Shown here piece after piece: positions 20,747 to 27,640 of a stretch of 28,862 nt of DNA (position 1 is the first letter of the stretch; every line of letters begins with the position of its first letter). The DNA is taken from positions 1 through 28,862 of the forward strand of contig PXAU01000394.1 of assembly GCA_003567075.1 (NCBI GenBank). The letters are read 5' to 3'. Under the pieces are notes generated by a model. The model had not been told where the DNA came from, made no database searches, and saw only the letters and a list, made by a program, of their open reading frames with translations. The DNA is from Trueperaceae bacterium. Lineage in GTDB: Bacteria > Deinococcota > Deinococci > Deinococcales > Trueperaceae. The position numbers and the translations under genes were made by a program.

Positions 20747-22676
20747 CCTCCAGGGCTTCTTGTCGCTGCTGGAGGCGCGCAGCCAGTTGGTGCGAATCAC
20801 CGATCCGGTGTCGCCCGAACTCGAGATCACCGCCTTGGCGGACCGGGCGGTGAAGCGCGGGGGTCCCGCACTGCTGTTCGAGAACGTCGAGGGCTCGTCG
20901 CTGCCGCTCGCGATCAACCTCTACGGCACCCGAGAGCGCATGGCATGGGCCTTGGGCGTCGACGACCTCGAGGCCATCCCGGCGCGCTTGCGCGACCTGC
21001 TCGACGTGAAGCTCGGTGGCGGTCTGCTGGGCCTGGCGTCGAACCTGCCGAAGCTGCGTGAACTCGGATCGCTGCCGCCGAAGTTCGTCAAGCGTGCACC
21101 GGTGCACGAGGTGGTGTGGCGCGGCGACGAGGTGGATCTGGGCCGCTTGCCGATCCTGAAGTGCTGGCCGCAGGACGGCGGCCGCTTCGTGACGCTGCCG
21201 CTCGTGATCACCAAGGATCCCGAGACGGGCGAGGTCAACGTCGGCATGTATCGCATGCAACTCCTGGACGCGCGCTCGACGGCCATGCATTGGCAACGCC
21301 ACAAGACCGGCGCCAAGCACCTGGAGAAGGCCGCCGCACGGGGCCGGAAGCTCGAGGTGGCGGTGGCCTTGGGCGGTGATCCGGCGCTCACGTACGCGGC
21401 CACCGCCCCCATCCCACCCGTGCCGGGCATCAACGAGTTCTCGCTCACCGGCTTCCTGCGCGGGCAGCGCGTCGAACTGATCCAGGGCCTGACGGTGGAC
21501 CTGGCCGTGCCGGCGCAGGCCGAGATCGTGCTGGAAGGGTACGTCGACCCCGAGGAGCCGTGGGTGACGGAGGGCCCCTTCGGCGACCACACCGGCTTCT
21601 ACACCCTCGAGGACCGCTACCCGCGCTTCCACGTCACCACCGTCACCATGCGCCGGGGTGCGGTGTACCCGGCCACGATCGTGGGGCGGCCGCCGATGGA
21701 GGACGCCTACCTGATCGAGGCCAGCGAGCGCATCTTCCTGGTGCCGGCACAGCTGATCCTGCCCGAGGTCGTCGACTACCACATGCCGCCCGCCGGCATC
21801 GCGCACAACCTGGTCAACGTCCGCATCAGCAAGGGCTACCCGGGCCAGGCCTACAAGGTCGCCAACGGCCTGCTCGGCCTGGGCCAGATGATGTTCGCCA
21901 AGGTGGTGCTGGTGTCCGACACCGACGTGCCGCCGCAGGACCATCTGGGGTTCTGGCGCTCGATCCTCGCGAACGCGGTGCCGGGCCGCGACGAGCAGTT
22001 CGCCAAGGGCCCGATCGACGTGCTCGACCATGCCAGCCGCTCCTGGAGTTACGGCAGCAAGCTGGTTATCGACGGCACCGTCAAGCACCGTGAGGAGGGC
22101 GGCCGGGTGGACGGTGTGGCGTCGCCCCACACGCGCGCCGCGGCCGTGAGCGAGGGCGTCGCCGCGAGCAAGGGCGTTGGAGCCAGGCGCATGGGCGCCG
22201 GCGCCAAGGATGCCGCGGCCAGGGCCGTCACCGCTGCTCCTGCGGCGTGGACGCCCAATCGCGACACCGCCGCGGCGGACCTGCCGCCGCACGCCGAGGT
22301 GCTGGACCAGCACCAGCTAGCCGGTGGCTTCTGGTTCCTCACGACCCGCAAGCAGCGCGCCGACCAGGGACGCCACATCGGCGAGTGGGCAGCGCACCAG
22401 CCCGCGGCCAAGGGGGTGCGGCTGATCGCTGTGCTGGACCACGAGACCGACCCACGCGACTTCGAGGACGTGATGTGGACGCTGCTCAACAACATCGACC
22501 CCGAGCGCGACGTCGAGATCGTCACGGAAGCCACGCCGGCGGGATCGGTGTGGGTGATGGACGCCACCCCGAAGCTGCCCGACGAGGGCTTCACCCGGCC
22601 GTGGCCGGACAAGATCAGCATGCCCGACGAGGTGACCGAGCGCATGCGCGCCGTGGCCGAGGCGCACGGCTTCTAG
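20733..22676 (+). CDS. UbiD-family decarboxylase, menaquinone-biosynthesis type
   Basis: 647 aa. UbiD enzymes use prenylated FMN to decarboxylate aromatic or alpha,beta-unsaturated acids. NVGMYRMQ (169-176, with Arg174) and EGPFGDHTG with Glu280 and Asp285 give the E-R-D catalytic network. The blocks MHWQRHKTGAKH and GFTRPWPD are typical of the subgroup linked to the futalosine menaquinone pathway (SCO4490-like), so menaquinone synthesis is the best guess. Between WSYGSKLVIDGTVKHREEG and PPHAEVLDQ, about residues 455-515, there is an Ala/Gly/Val-rich insertion not expected in the family. The GAGGAGGG ribosome binding site lies within the end of hflX, 11 bases upstream. A UbiX-type flavin prenyltransferase is required but not encoded here. 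Confidence 0.85.
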   Translation: MHVRDLQGFLSLLEARSQLVRITDPVSPELEITALADRAVKRGGPALLFENVEGSSLPLAINLYGTRERMAWALGVDDLEAIPARLRDLLDVKLGGGLLGLASNLPKLRELGSLPPKFVKRAPVHEVVWRGDEVDLGRLPILKCWPQDGGRFVTLPLVITKDPETGEVNVGMYRMQLLDARSTAMHWQRHKTGAKHLEKAAARGRKLEVAVALGGDPALTYAATAPIPPVPGINEFSLTGFLRGQRVELIQGLTVDLAVPAQAEIVLEGYVDPEEPWVTEGPFGDHTGFYTLEDRYPRFHVTTVTMRRGAVYPATIVGRPPMEDAYLIEASERIFLVPAQLILPEVVDYHMPPAGIAHNLVNVRISKGYPGQAYKVANGLLGLGQMMFAKVVLVSDTDVPPQDHLGFWRSILANAVPGRDEQFAKGPIDVLDHASRSWSYGSKLVIDGTVKHREEGGRVDGVASPHTRAAAVSEGVAASKGVGARRMGAGAKDAAARAVTAAPAAWTPNRDTAAADLPPHAEVLDQHQLAGGFWFLTTRKQRADQGRHIGEWAAHQPAAKGVRLIAVLDHETDPRDFEDVMWTLLNNIDPERDVEIVTEATPAGSVWVMDATPKLPDEGFTRPWPDKISMPDEVTERMRAVAEAHGF

Positions 22677-22701
22677 CTCGATCGGGCCTCGGCGTGGCCA
22701 G

Positions 22702-22740
22702 GCGTGCACGGGGGCGTGGCCGCGTGCGTGCACGGGGGCG
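22702..22740. repeat. 15-bp direct repeat, period 24
   Basis: GCGTGCACGGGGGCG occurs at 22702-22716 and 22726-22740, in the gap between the convergent ubiD and znuB genes. No clear function; it could be slippage or part of a bidirectional terminator zone. Confidence 0.7.
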
Positions 22741-22753
22741 GCCGGCCCGGCAA

Positions 22754-22803
22754 GGCCGTGCTAGCGGCGCGGCGTGAGGGCCGTGCTAGCGGCGCGGCGT
22801 GAG
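22754..22803. repeat. 25-bp tandem duplication covering the znuB stop
   Basis: Two perfect copies (22754-22778 and 22779-22803) with core GGCCGTGCTAGCGGCGCGGC. The second copy contains the znuB stop codon and its last codons (LTPRR); the first is a non-coding copy beyond the stop. Confidence 0.85.
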
Positions 22804-23643
22804 GGCCGCCACCACGAAGACCAGCGCCTGCGTCAGGATGATGGCGCTGCCGGTGGGCAGGTCGAACAGGTAGGACCCGGCCAGGCCGGCCAGTGTCGTG
22901 ATGGTGCCGATCGCGAGCGCGATGCCGGTCATGCCGATCATGGAGCGGGCCCAGATACGCGCGGCGGCGGCGGGGATCACTAGGTAGGCGGCCATCAGGA
23001 TGATGCCCACCACCGTGGCGCTCACCGCGATCACCACGGCGGCGAGGCCGAAGAGCAGGTACTCCAGCGCGCGCGAACGCACGCCGTCGGTGCGGGCCAG
23101 CTCGTCGTCGAAGGTGGCGTAGGCGAGACGCCCCCACAACGCCACGAGCAGCGCGACCGACACGGCCGCCACCACGGCGATGATGGCGAGGTCGCTTGGC
23201 CGTACCGCCAGGATGCTGCCGAAGAGCAGGTCCATGACGTTGACGCCGATGTTGACGTCGGGATGGATGCGCGAGAAGAACAGCACCCCGAGGGCGACCG
23301 AGACCGCGAAGAACACGCCGATGGCGGTGTCGCTGGAGAGTTCGGTGCGATCGCGCACCCAGGCGATGCCGAGCCCGGTGACGAGCGCGAACGGTACCGC
23401 GATCCAGAGCGGGTTGCGCAGCATCGCGGCACCGTGGGTCAGCAGTCCGCTACTGACGATCACGAAGGCGCCGATACCCATCCCACCGAAGGCCGCGTGC
23501 GCCAGGCCGTCGCCCAGGAACGAGAGCCGGCGCTGGACCACGAAGACGCCGAGAAGCGCGCACATGAGCGCGATCAACAGGCCCGCCAGCGCCGCCCGCT
23601 GCATGAACGGGAAGGCGAAGGCTTGGGCGAGCTCCGTCACCAT
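22786..23643 (-). CDS. znuB: Zinc ABC transporter, permease subunit
   Basis: 285 aa with about eight or nine membrane segments. GVFVVQRRLSFLGDGLAHAAFGG (about 35-57) is the ABC-3 family signature with the coupling-helix region, and later segments (VGIILMAAYLVIPAAAARIWA) match ZnuB/MntB/TroC permeases. It forms the membrane channel of the importer with the ATPase and binding protein encoded just upstream. Start ATG at 23643 shares one base with the TGA of znuC (TGATG), so translation is coupled. The last codons are duplicated immediately beyond the stop by a 25-bp repeat. It converges on ubiD. Confidence 0.88.
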   Translation of the reverse strand: MVTELAQAFAFPFMQRAALAGLLIALMCALLGVFVVQRRLSFLGDGLAHAAFGGMGIGAFVIVSSGLLTHGAAMLRNPLWIAVPFALVTGLGIAWVRDRTELSSDTAIGVFFAVSVALGVLFFSRIHPDVNIGVNVMDLLFGSILAVRPSDLAIIAVVAAVSVALLVALWGRLAYATFDDELARTDGVRSRALEYLLFGLAAVVIAVSATVVGIILMAAYLVIPAAAARIWARSMIGMTGIALAIGTITTLAGLAGSYLFDLPTGSAIILTQALVFVVAALTPRR

Positions 23644-24437
23644 CAACCCCGCGCCCGCGGCGTGTGGGTGTGCGGCACGTGGCTGTGACCGACGTGACCG
23701 TAGGCCTCCTGCAGGCAGGCATCGCACATCACGTCGTCGGGCAGGCCGAAGCCGAACACACGTCCGTTCAGCACCAGCACGCGGCTGGCGTGGTAACGCG
23801 CGGCAGCCAGGTCGTGCGTCACCATCGCCACCGTCGCGCCGCTGTCGCGCTGGTAGCGCTCGAGCAGGTCGTAGAGGTCGTGCTCGGCCAGGTAGTCGAC
23901 GCCGGTGGCGGGCTCGTCGAGCAGCACCAGTGCCGGCCGGCGAGCCAACGCCCGAGCCAGGTACACGCGCTGCAGCTCACCGCCCGAGAGCCGCGCCAAG
24001 CCGCGGTCGGCCAACCCCGCCGCCCCCACCTCCGCCAGCGCGGCGACGGCTCGTTCGCGCTCGTCACGACGCACGCGAGCCGGCCAACGCCGCCGCAAGC
24101 CGGTCACCACCAACTCGACCGCGGTGGCGGGGAAGCTGCGATCGAAGGTCTTGAGCTGCGGCACGTAGCCGATCTGCTCGGGCACGTCGCCGGCGTCGCG
24201 TCCGAACACGGCGGCGTGGCCCTGATCGGGGCGGAGCAGGCCGAGCGCCACCTTCACCAGCGTGGACTTGCCAGCGCCGTTGGGACCGACGATAGCGAGG
24301 AAGTTGCCAACTGCGAGGTCGAAGTTGACGTCCGCCAGGACCTGCGCATCGCCGAAACGGACGCTCACGTGGTGGACGTGGATCGCCGGCACCGGCCGGG
24401 TGCGCCCTGCAGGCTCCGCCGGGCCGGCCACGGTCAC
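23643..24437 (-). CDS. znuC: Zinc ABC transporter, ATP-binding subunit with His/Cys tail
   Basis: 264 aa. Walker A GPNGAGKST, Q-loop YVPQ, signature LSGGELQRVYLARALA, Walker B LVLLDEP and H-loop THD are all present, so it should hydrolyse ATP to drive uptake. The last 30 residues contain C238-x2-C241 and five histidines (248, 251, 253, 256, 258), a plausible cytosolic metal-binding tail; some Zn and Mn transporter ATPases end in His-rich tails, but the CxxC is less expected. GTG at 24437 overlaps the TGA of the binding-protein gene (GTGA). The first ~17 residues before VHHVSVRFG are a poorly conserved leader, so a later start is possible but none has a better context. Confidence 0.88.
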   Translation of the reverse strand: MTVAGPAEPAGRTRPVPAIHVHHVSVRFGDAQVLADVNFDLAVGNFLAIVGPNGAGKSTLVKVALGLLRPDQGHAAVFGRDAGDVPEQIGYVPQLKTFDRSFPATAVELVVTGLRRRWPARVRRDERERAVAALAEVGAAGLADRGLARLSGGELQRVYLARALARRPALVLLDEPATGVDYLAEHDLYDLLERYQRDSGATVAMVTHDLAAARYHASRVLVLNGRVFGFGLPDDVMCDACLQEAYGHVGHSHVPHTHTPRARG

Positions 24438-25369
24438 CGCAGCCCCTCGAGCAGCACCCCGGCGTTGTGGCGCAACACCTCATGGTACGCGTCGCGACCC
24501 GGGAAGCCCCCCAGCGGGTCGAGTTCGAACAGCGCCACGCCCGCCTCGTCGGCCACCACCTCGGCCGGGCGGCGGTTGAGCTGCACCTCGCTGAACACGG
24601 CGCGAGCGCCGCTGTCGGCGATCTTGTCGAGCGCGTAGCGCAGGTAGGCCGGGCTCGGCTCGCGGCCCGGGAACGGCTCGATCTCGACGATGAGATCCAA
24701 GCCGTAGCGTGAGGCGAAGTAGGGCCAGGCGTCGTGGAAGGGCACGAAGGCGGCGCCCTCGACCGGCTCGAGCACGCGCACGAGCTCGTCGTGGAGGGCT
24801 GCCAGGTCGTCGCGCACGCGCTCTGCCGAGGCGGCGTAGGCGTCGGCGTTCTCCGGATCGACCTCGGCGAGCGCCTCCGCTACGAGCGTTGCCGCTTCAC
24901 GCATCACGAACGGATCCAGCCACACGTGCGGGTTGAAGCCGAGCACGGCGCCGCCGGCGTCGACCGGGACGAGGTCTGGGAAGGCCTCCTGCAGCACCGC
25001 CTGCACCCGCTCGTCGGCAATCACCTCGACCAACGGCGCGCGGCTGCCGGAGGCCTCGACCAGATCGCGCAGCCACAGGTCGAGCGCGCCGTTGAACACC
25101 ACCAGGTCGGCCCGCGCGATGCGGCCCACGTCGCGCGGGGTGGGGTCGAAGGTGTGCGGCGAGGCGCCGGGCGGCAGCACGCGCACCACCTCGGCGTGCT
25201 CACCGGCGACCTGCCGGACGATGTCGAACAGGGGATGGATGGACACGACGACGCTGGGCTGCGCGAGCGCGGCGCCGGTGCTCATCAGCAGAAGAAGCGC
25301 CACCAGCGCCGGTGTCGGACGGATCGGTGGGCGTCGAAGGAACGGCCGTACTTGGGAATCAGTTCTCAT
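24434..25369 (-). CDS. znuA: Zinc ABC transporter, substrate-binding protein
   Basis: 311 aa. An Arg-rich start, hydrophobic core at about 20-35 and an ALA/Q cleavage site near residue 36 make a Sec signal peptide without a lipobox cysteine. The cluster A-I metal site has His72 (SPHTFDP), His148 (NPHVW), His212 (FHDAW) and Asp284 (ELDPLGG). A third histidine rather than glutamate favours zinc over manganese. The His-rich loop of Gram-negative ZnuA is absent. It captures metal outside the cytoplasmic membrane and hands it to ZnuB. The first gene of a znuA-znuC-znuB operon. TAGGAT on the minus strand is six bases before ATG, indicating a leaderless message; no Zur-like palindrome was recognised. 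Confidence 0.88.
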   Translation of the reverse strand: MRTDSQVRPFLRRPPIRPTPALVALLLLMSTGAALAQPSVVVSIHPLFDIVRQVAGEHAEVVRVLPPGASPHTFDPTPRDVGRIARADLVVFNGALDLWLRDLVEASGSRAPLVEVIADERVQAVLQEAFPDLVPVDAGGAVLGFNPHVWLDPFVMREAATLVAEALAEVDPENADAYAASAERVRDDLAALHDELVRVLEPVEGAAFVPFHDAWPYFASRYGLDLIVEIEPFPGREPSPAYLRYALDKIADSGARAVFSEVQLNRRPAEVVADEAGVALFELDPLGGFPGRDAYHEVLRHNAGVLLEGLR

Positions 25370-25375
25370 GACGCC

Positions 25376-25381
25376 ATCCTA
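25376..25381 (-). promoter_or_regulatory. -10 box, probably leaderless (znu operon)
   Basis: Minus strand TAGGAT ending six bases before ATG at 25369. The TG of the extended form is not present (GGA). Confidence 0.55.
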
Positions 25382-25428
25382 TCCTGACCACACGTCGCGC
25401 GCTACCAGCTTCCACGACATCGCGCGAA

Positions 25429-25442
25429 CACCCGAAGGGGTG
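25429..25442 (-). terminator. Hairpin after rpmB (candidate terminator)
   Basis: On the minus strand CACCC-CTTC-GGGTG, a 5-bp stem with a tetraloop, about 40 bases past the rpmB stop and before the znuA promoter. Only two T's follow, so it is a weak candidate. Confidence 0.3.
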
Positions 25443-25480
25443 CCCGCGCGGCAGCGTCGCCCGTACCTTCGCGGCCAGGC

Positions 25481-25723
25481 CTACTTGTTCGGGTTCACCA
25501 GCAGCGTCGGATCGAGCTCACGCAGCGCCTTGGCCGAGATCCACACGCGCTGCGGCTTGCCGTCGATCCACAGCGTCCGCTTGAGCAAGTTGGGTTTGTA
25601 CGTGCGCTTGTGCACCCCGACCTGCTTGAGGCCGACGCCGCCGCGCCTCTTCGGCGAGCCCTTGCGCTTGCTCGTGGTCTGGCTGCTGGTGCGCTTGCCG
25701 GTGATCGCACAGACGCGCGGCAT
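25481..25723 (-). CDS. rpmB: 50S ribosomal protein L28
   Basis: 80 aa. MPRVCAITGKRT at the N-terminus, the RRGGVGLKQVGVHKRTYKPNL core and WISAKALREL are diagnostic of bacterial L28. It is slightly shorter than Thermus L28 because of a shorter C-terminus. GGAGG at 25730-25734 is six bases from ATG. The leader from its probable extended -10 box at 25817-25825 is about 85 nt and contains two strong GC palindromes, which may affect translation; no other gene here combines an SD sequence and such a leader except S20 and thiolase. Confidence 0.95.
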   Translation of the reverse strand: MPRVCAITGKRTSSQTTSKRKGSPKRRGGVGLKQVGVHKRTYKPNLLKRTLWIDGKPQRVWISAKALRELDPTLLVNPNK

Positions 25724-25742
25724 GATGTTCCTCCGTGGGGCG

Positions 25743-25803
25743 CGGCCGGTGAGCGGCCGGGCAGGACGTTATGGTGGAGCGGCCAGCGCGGCGCGCGCCG
25801 CGC
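25743..25803. promoter_or_regulatory. GC palindromes in the rpmB leader
   Basis: CGGCCG-GTGAG-CGGCCG at 25743-25759 (6-bp stem) and an 18-bp perfect palindrome, GCGCGGCGCGCGCCGCGC, at 25786-25803. Both lie within the predicted rpmB 5' leader on the minus strand. They may be regulatory structures or terminators for the upstream methyltransferase gene. Confidence 0.45.
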
Positions 25804-25816
25804 GGCACAACGGACC

Positions 25817-25825
25817 ATCCTAGCA
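25817..25825 (-). promoter_or_regulatory. Extended -10 promoter of rpmB
   Basis: Minus strand TGTGC-TAGGAT-G, nearly identical to the rpsT box (TGTGC-TACGAT-G). About 95 bases upstream of the start, so this message has a leader and an SD sequence. Confidence 0.5.
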
Positions 25826-25856
25826 CATGCCGGCACGACCTTGGCGGGCGACGACC

Positions 25857-26690
25857 TCAGCCGTCGCCGCGCCGGTCGGCCGCCCGGTCGAGCGCACCGT
25901 GCAACTGCGACCACAGACCCCGCAGCCGCGCCACGTCCTCCTCGGTCGCTGCCGCGCGCGTCAGCACCCGGCGCATGTGGCGCATCATGCTGGTCGCCCG
26001 CAACTCGTCGGTGTATCCGCAGCGCAGCGCCAGCGCCTGGAACTGCGTCAGCATCGCCTCGAGCTGCTCGCGCCGCGGCGCCGCCGCAGGGCCCTGCGGT
26101 AGAGCCGTTCCCTGCCCCGCCGCCGGACCGAGCTCGGGCAGCGTGCTCGCCGGCACGTGCTCCGGCTCGGGTGGGTGCCCGGCACCGCCCACGAACCAGA
26201 GGTAGGCGAGCAGCGCCACCGCCTGCGCCAGGTTGAGCGAGGCGTACGGAGCGGTCGGGATGGTGACGGTCACGTCGCAGCGGTCGAGCGCCGCGTTGTC
26301 GAGGCCACTGTCCTCGGGCCCGAACACGAGTGCGCCCGCCTGTCCGCGGAGGCGCGCCAGCGCCGGCTCGGGTGCCAGCGAGGCGTGCTCCGTCGCGGAC
26401 CGCGACCGCGCCGTGGTGCCGATGACGAAGGTGCGGTCGGCCAACGCCTCGTCCAACAACGACACCGTGCGCGCCGTCGCGAGCACGCTCTCGCCGTGGA
26501 CCGCCAGCATCGCCGCCTCGCGCCCGATCACGCAGCGCGGCGCCACCAACCACAGATCGCGCAGCCCGAAGTTGGCCATGGACCGTGCCACCGCCCCCAC
26601 GTTGCCGGCGTACTTGGGCGACACGAGCACGACCCGGGGCGCATCCTCGCCCCGGGTCGTGCTGGCATCGCTGGTGGAAACGTCGATCAG
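25857..26690 (-). CDS. TrmJ-like SpoU (SPOUT) RNA 2'-O-methyltransferase
   Basis: About 277 aa. The SPOUT knot is clear: PRVVLVSPKYAGNVGAVARSM at the start, GLRDLWLVAPRC, FVIGTTARSR, LVFGPEDSGLDNAALDRCDV and IPTAPYASLNLAQAVALLAY. These match TrmJ/LasT enzymes that methylate 2'-OH of tRNA position 32 or rRNA using S-adenosylmethionine; a helical tail follows. The start is uncertain. No ATG, and no GTG or TTG before the first strand, is in frame: candidates are CTG at 26690, ATC at 26687 (overlapping the rpsT TGA as TGATC), or a GTG at 26630 that would cut into the first beta strand. No SD is visible, so coupling to rpsT is likely. Confidence 0.82.
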   Translation of the reverse strand: MIDVSTSDASTTRGEDAPRVVLVSPKYAGNVGAVARSMANFGLRDLWLVAPRCVIGREAAMLAVHGESVLATARTVSLLDEALADRTFVIGTTARSRSATEHASLAPEPALARLRGQAGALVFGPEDSGLDNAALDRCDVTVTIPTAPYASLNLAQAVALLAYLWFVGGAGHPPEPEHVPASTLPELGPAAGQGTALPQGPAAAPRREQLEAMLTQFQALALRCGYTDELRATSMMRHMRRVLTRAAATEEDVARLRGLWSQLHGALDRAADRRGDG

Positions 26691-26971
26691 GCGGCGGCGT
26701 CGCCGCTTTGCTTGACGGCGTAGAGGCGCTTGGCCAGGCGCGCCTTGCGGCGCGCAGCCGTGTTCTTGTGCAGCGTCGAGCCCTTGGCGGCACGGTCGAC
26801 CAGACCCTGCACCACGCGCTGGTACTTGGCGGCCGCGTCGTGATCGCCGGCCTCGGCCGCGGCCAAGGCCTTCTTGGTGAACGTGCGGATGGTGCTCTTG
26901 CGCGAGCGGTTCACCTGCCGGCGCTTCAGCGATTGGCGGTGGAACTTCATGGCAGATGGGGTACGGGCCAT
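26687..26971 (-). CDS. rpsT: 30S ribosomal protein S20
   Basis: 94 aa, very basic and helical. MARTPSAMKFHRQSLKRRQVNRSRKS (26 residues, seen here as the family N-terminal block), STIRTFTKKALAAAEAGD and GSTLHKNTAARRKARLAKRL identify S20, which binds 16S rRNA early in assembly. AGGAG at 26981-26985 is nine bases before ATG. The message starts at an extended -10 box at 27069-27077, giving a leader of about 90 nt. The downstream methyltransferase gene overlaps its stop codon, so the two form an operon. Confidence 0.95.
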   Translation of the reverse strand: MARTPSAMKFHRQSLKRRQVNRSRKSTIRTFTKKALAAAEAGDHDAAAKYQRVVQGLVDRAAKGSTLHKNTAARRKARLAKRLYAVKQSGDAAA

Positions 26972-27068
26972 TGCTCAGGTCTCCTACATGCGGGCGGTCG
27001 CGCCGTCGACGGGGCGTCCGCCCAAGAGTGGGGTGCCGGGGGAGCGCGGTGCGCTCGTCAACCGGCGC

Positions 27069-27077
27069 ATCGTAGCA
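27069..27077 (-). promoter_or_regulatory. Extended -10 promoter of rpsT
   Basis: Minus strand TGTGC-TACGAT-G, about 100 bases before the S20 start. The opposing pyrE box begins 18 bases away, so polymerase footprints should overlap. Confidence 0.5.
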
Positions 27078-27095
27078 CAGGTACGTCGCCGCGGG

Positions 27096-27101
27096 TAGCA
27101 T
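27096..27101 (+). promoter_or_regulatory. -10 box, probably leaderless (pyrE)
   Basis: TAGCAT ends seven bases before ATG at 27109. The box contains the first two bases of another in-frame ATG at 27100, which argues for the later start. Confidence 0.5.
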
Positions 27102-27108
27102 GCCGGGC

Positions 27109-27639
27109 ATGGACCGCCGCTCGCTCGCAGCCGCCCTCTTCGACCGCAGCCACTTGACGGGGCACTTCGTCCTTCGCTCGGGCCAAGTGTCCGACGAGTA
27201 CTTCGACAAGTACCGCTTCGAAGCCGACCCGACCCTCCTGCGCGCGCTCGCCGAGGCGCTGGCCGAGCTCGTGCCCGAGGGCACCGAGGTGCTCGCCGGG
27301 CTGGAGCTCGGCGGCGTCCCGCTGGCGGTCGCGCTCGGGCAGGTCACCGGCCTCCCTTGCGCCTTCGTGCGCAAGGCCGCCAAGCCGTACGGGACGCGCA
27401 AGGTGGCCGAGGGCAGCGACGTCGACGGGCGCCGGGTGCTGGTGGTGGAGGACGTCATCACCTCGGGCGGACAGGTCGTGGCCTCGACCGAGGACCTGCG
27501 CCTGCTCGGCGCCGAGGTCGACCACGCGCTCTGCGTGATCGACCGGCAGGCCGGCGGCGGTGACGCGCTGGCCGCCATCGGCGTGGCGCTCCGGCCGCTC
27601 TTCACGATGACGGCGCTGAAGTCGGCAGCGGGTCGCTGA
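27109..27639 (+). CDS. pyrE: Orotate phosphoribosyltransferase
   Basis: 176 aa. GHFVLRSGQVSDEYFDKY at the start is the orotate-binding region, AGLELGGVPLA and RKAAKPYGTRK provide phosphate and orotate contacts, and VLVVEDVITSGGQ is the PRPP-binding motif. It converts orotate and PRPP to OMP in pyrimidine synthesis. Its size fits the short Thermus/Deinococcus form. ATG at 27109 is preferred to ATG at 27100 because of the -10 box at 27096-27101 and the absence of an SD. The alpha-glucosidase gene starts one base after the stop. Confidence 0.88.
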   Translation: MDRRSLAAALFDRSHLTGHFVLRSGQVSDEYFDKYRFEADPTLLRALAEALAELVPEGTEVLAGLELGGVPLAVALGQVTGLPCAFVRKAAKPYGTRKVAEGSDVDGRRVLVVEDVITSGGQVVASTEDLRLLGAEVDHALCVIDRQAGGGDALAAIGVALRPLFTMTALKSAAGR

Positions 27640-27640
27640 C

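Noticed and set aside
25495..27605. Long minus-strand open frames spanning trmJ, rpsT and pyrE
   Set aside because: Arg/Ala-rich shadows of the real genes. The SPOUT homology starts at about 26640 and S20 and PyrE are clear in other frames.
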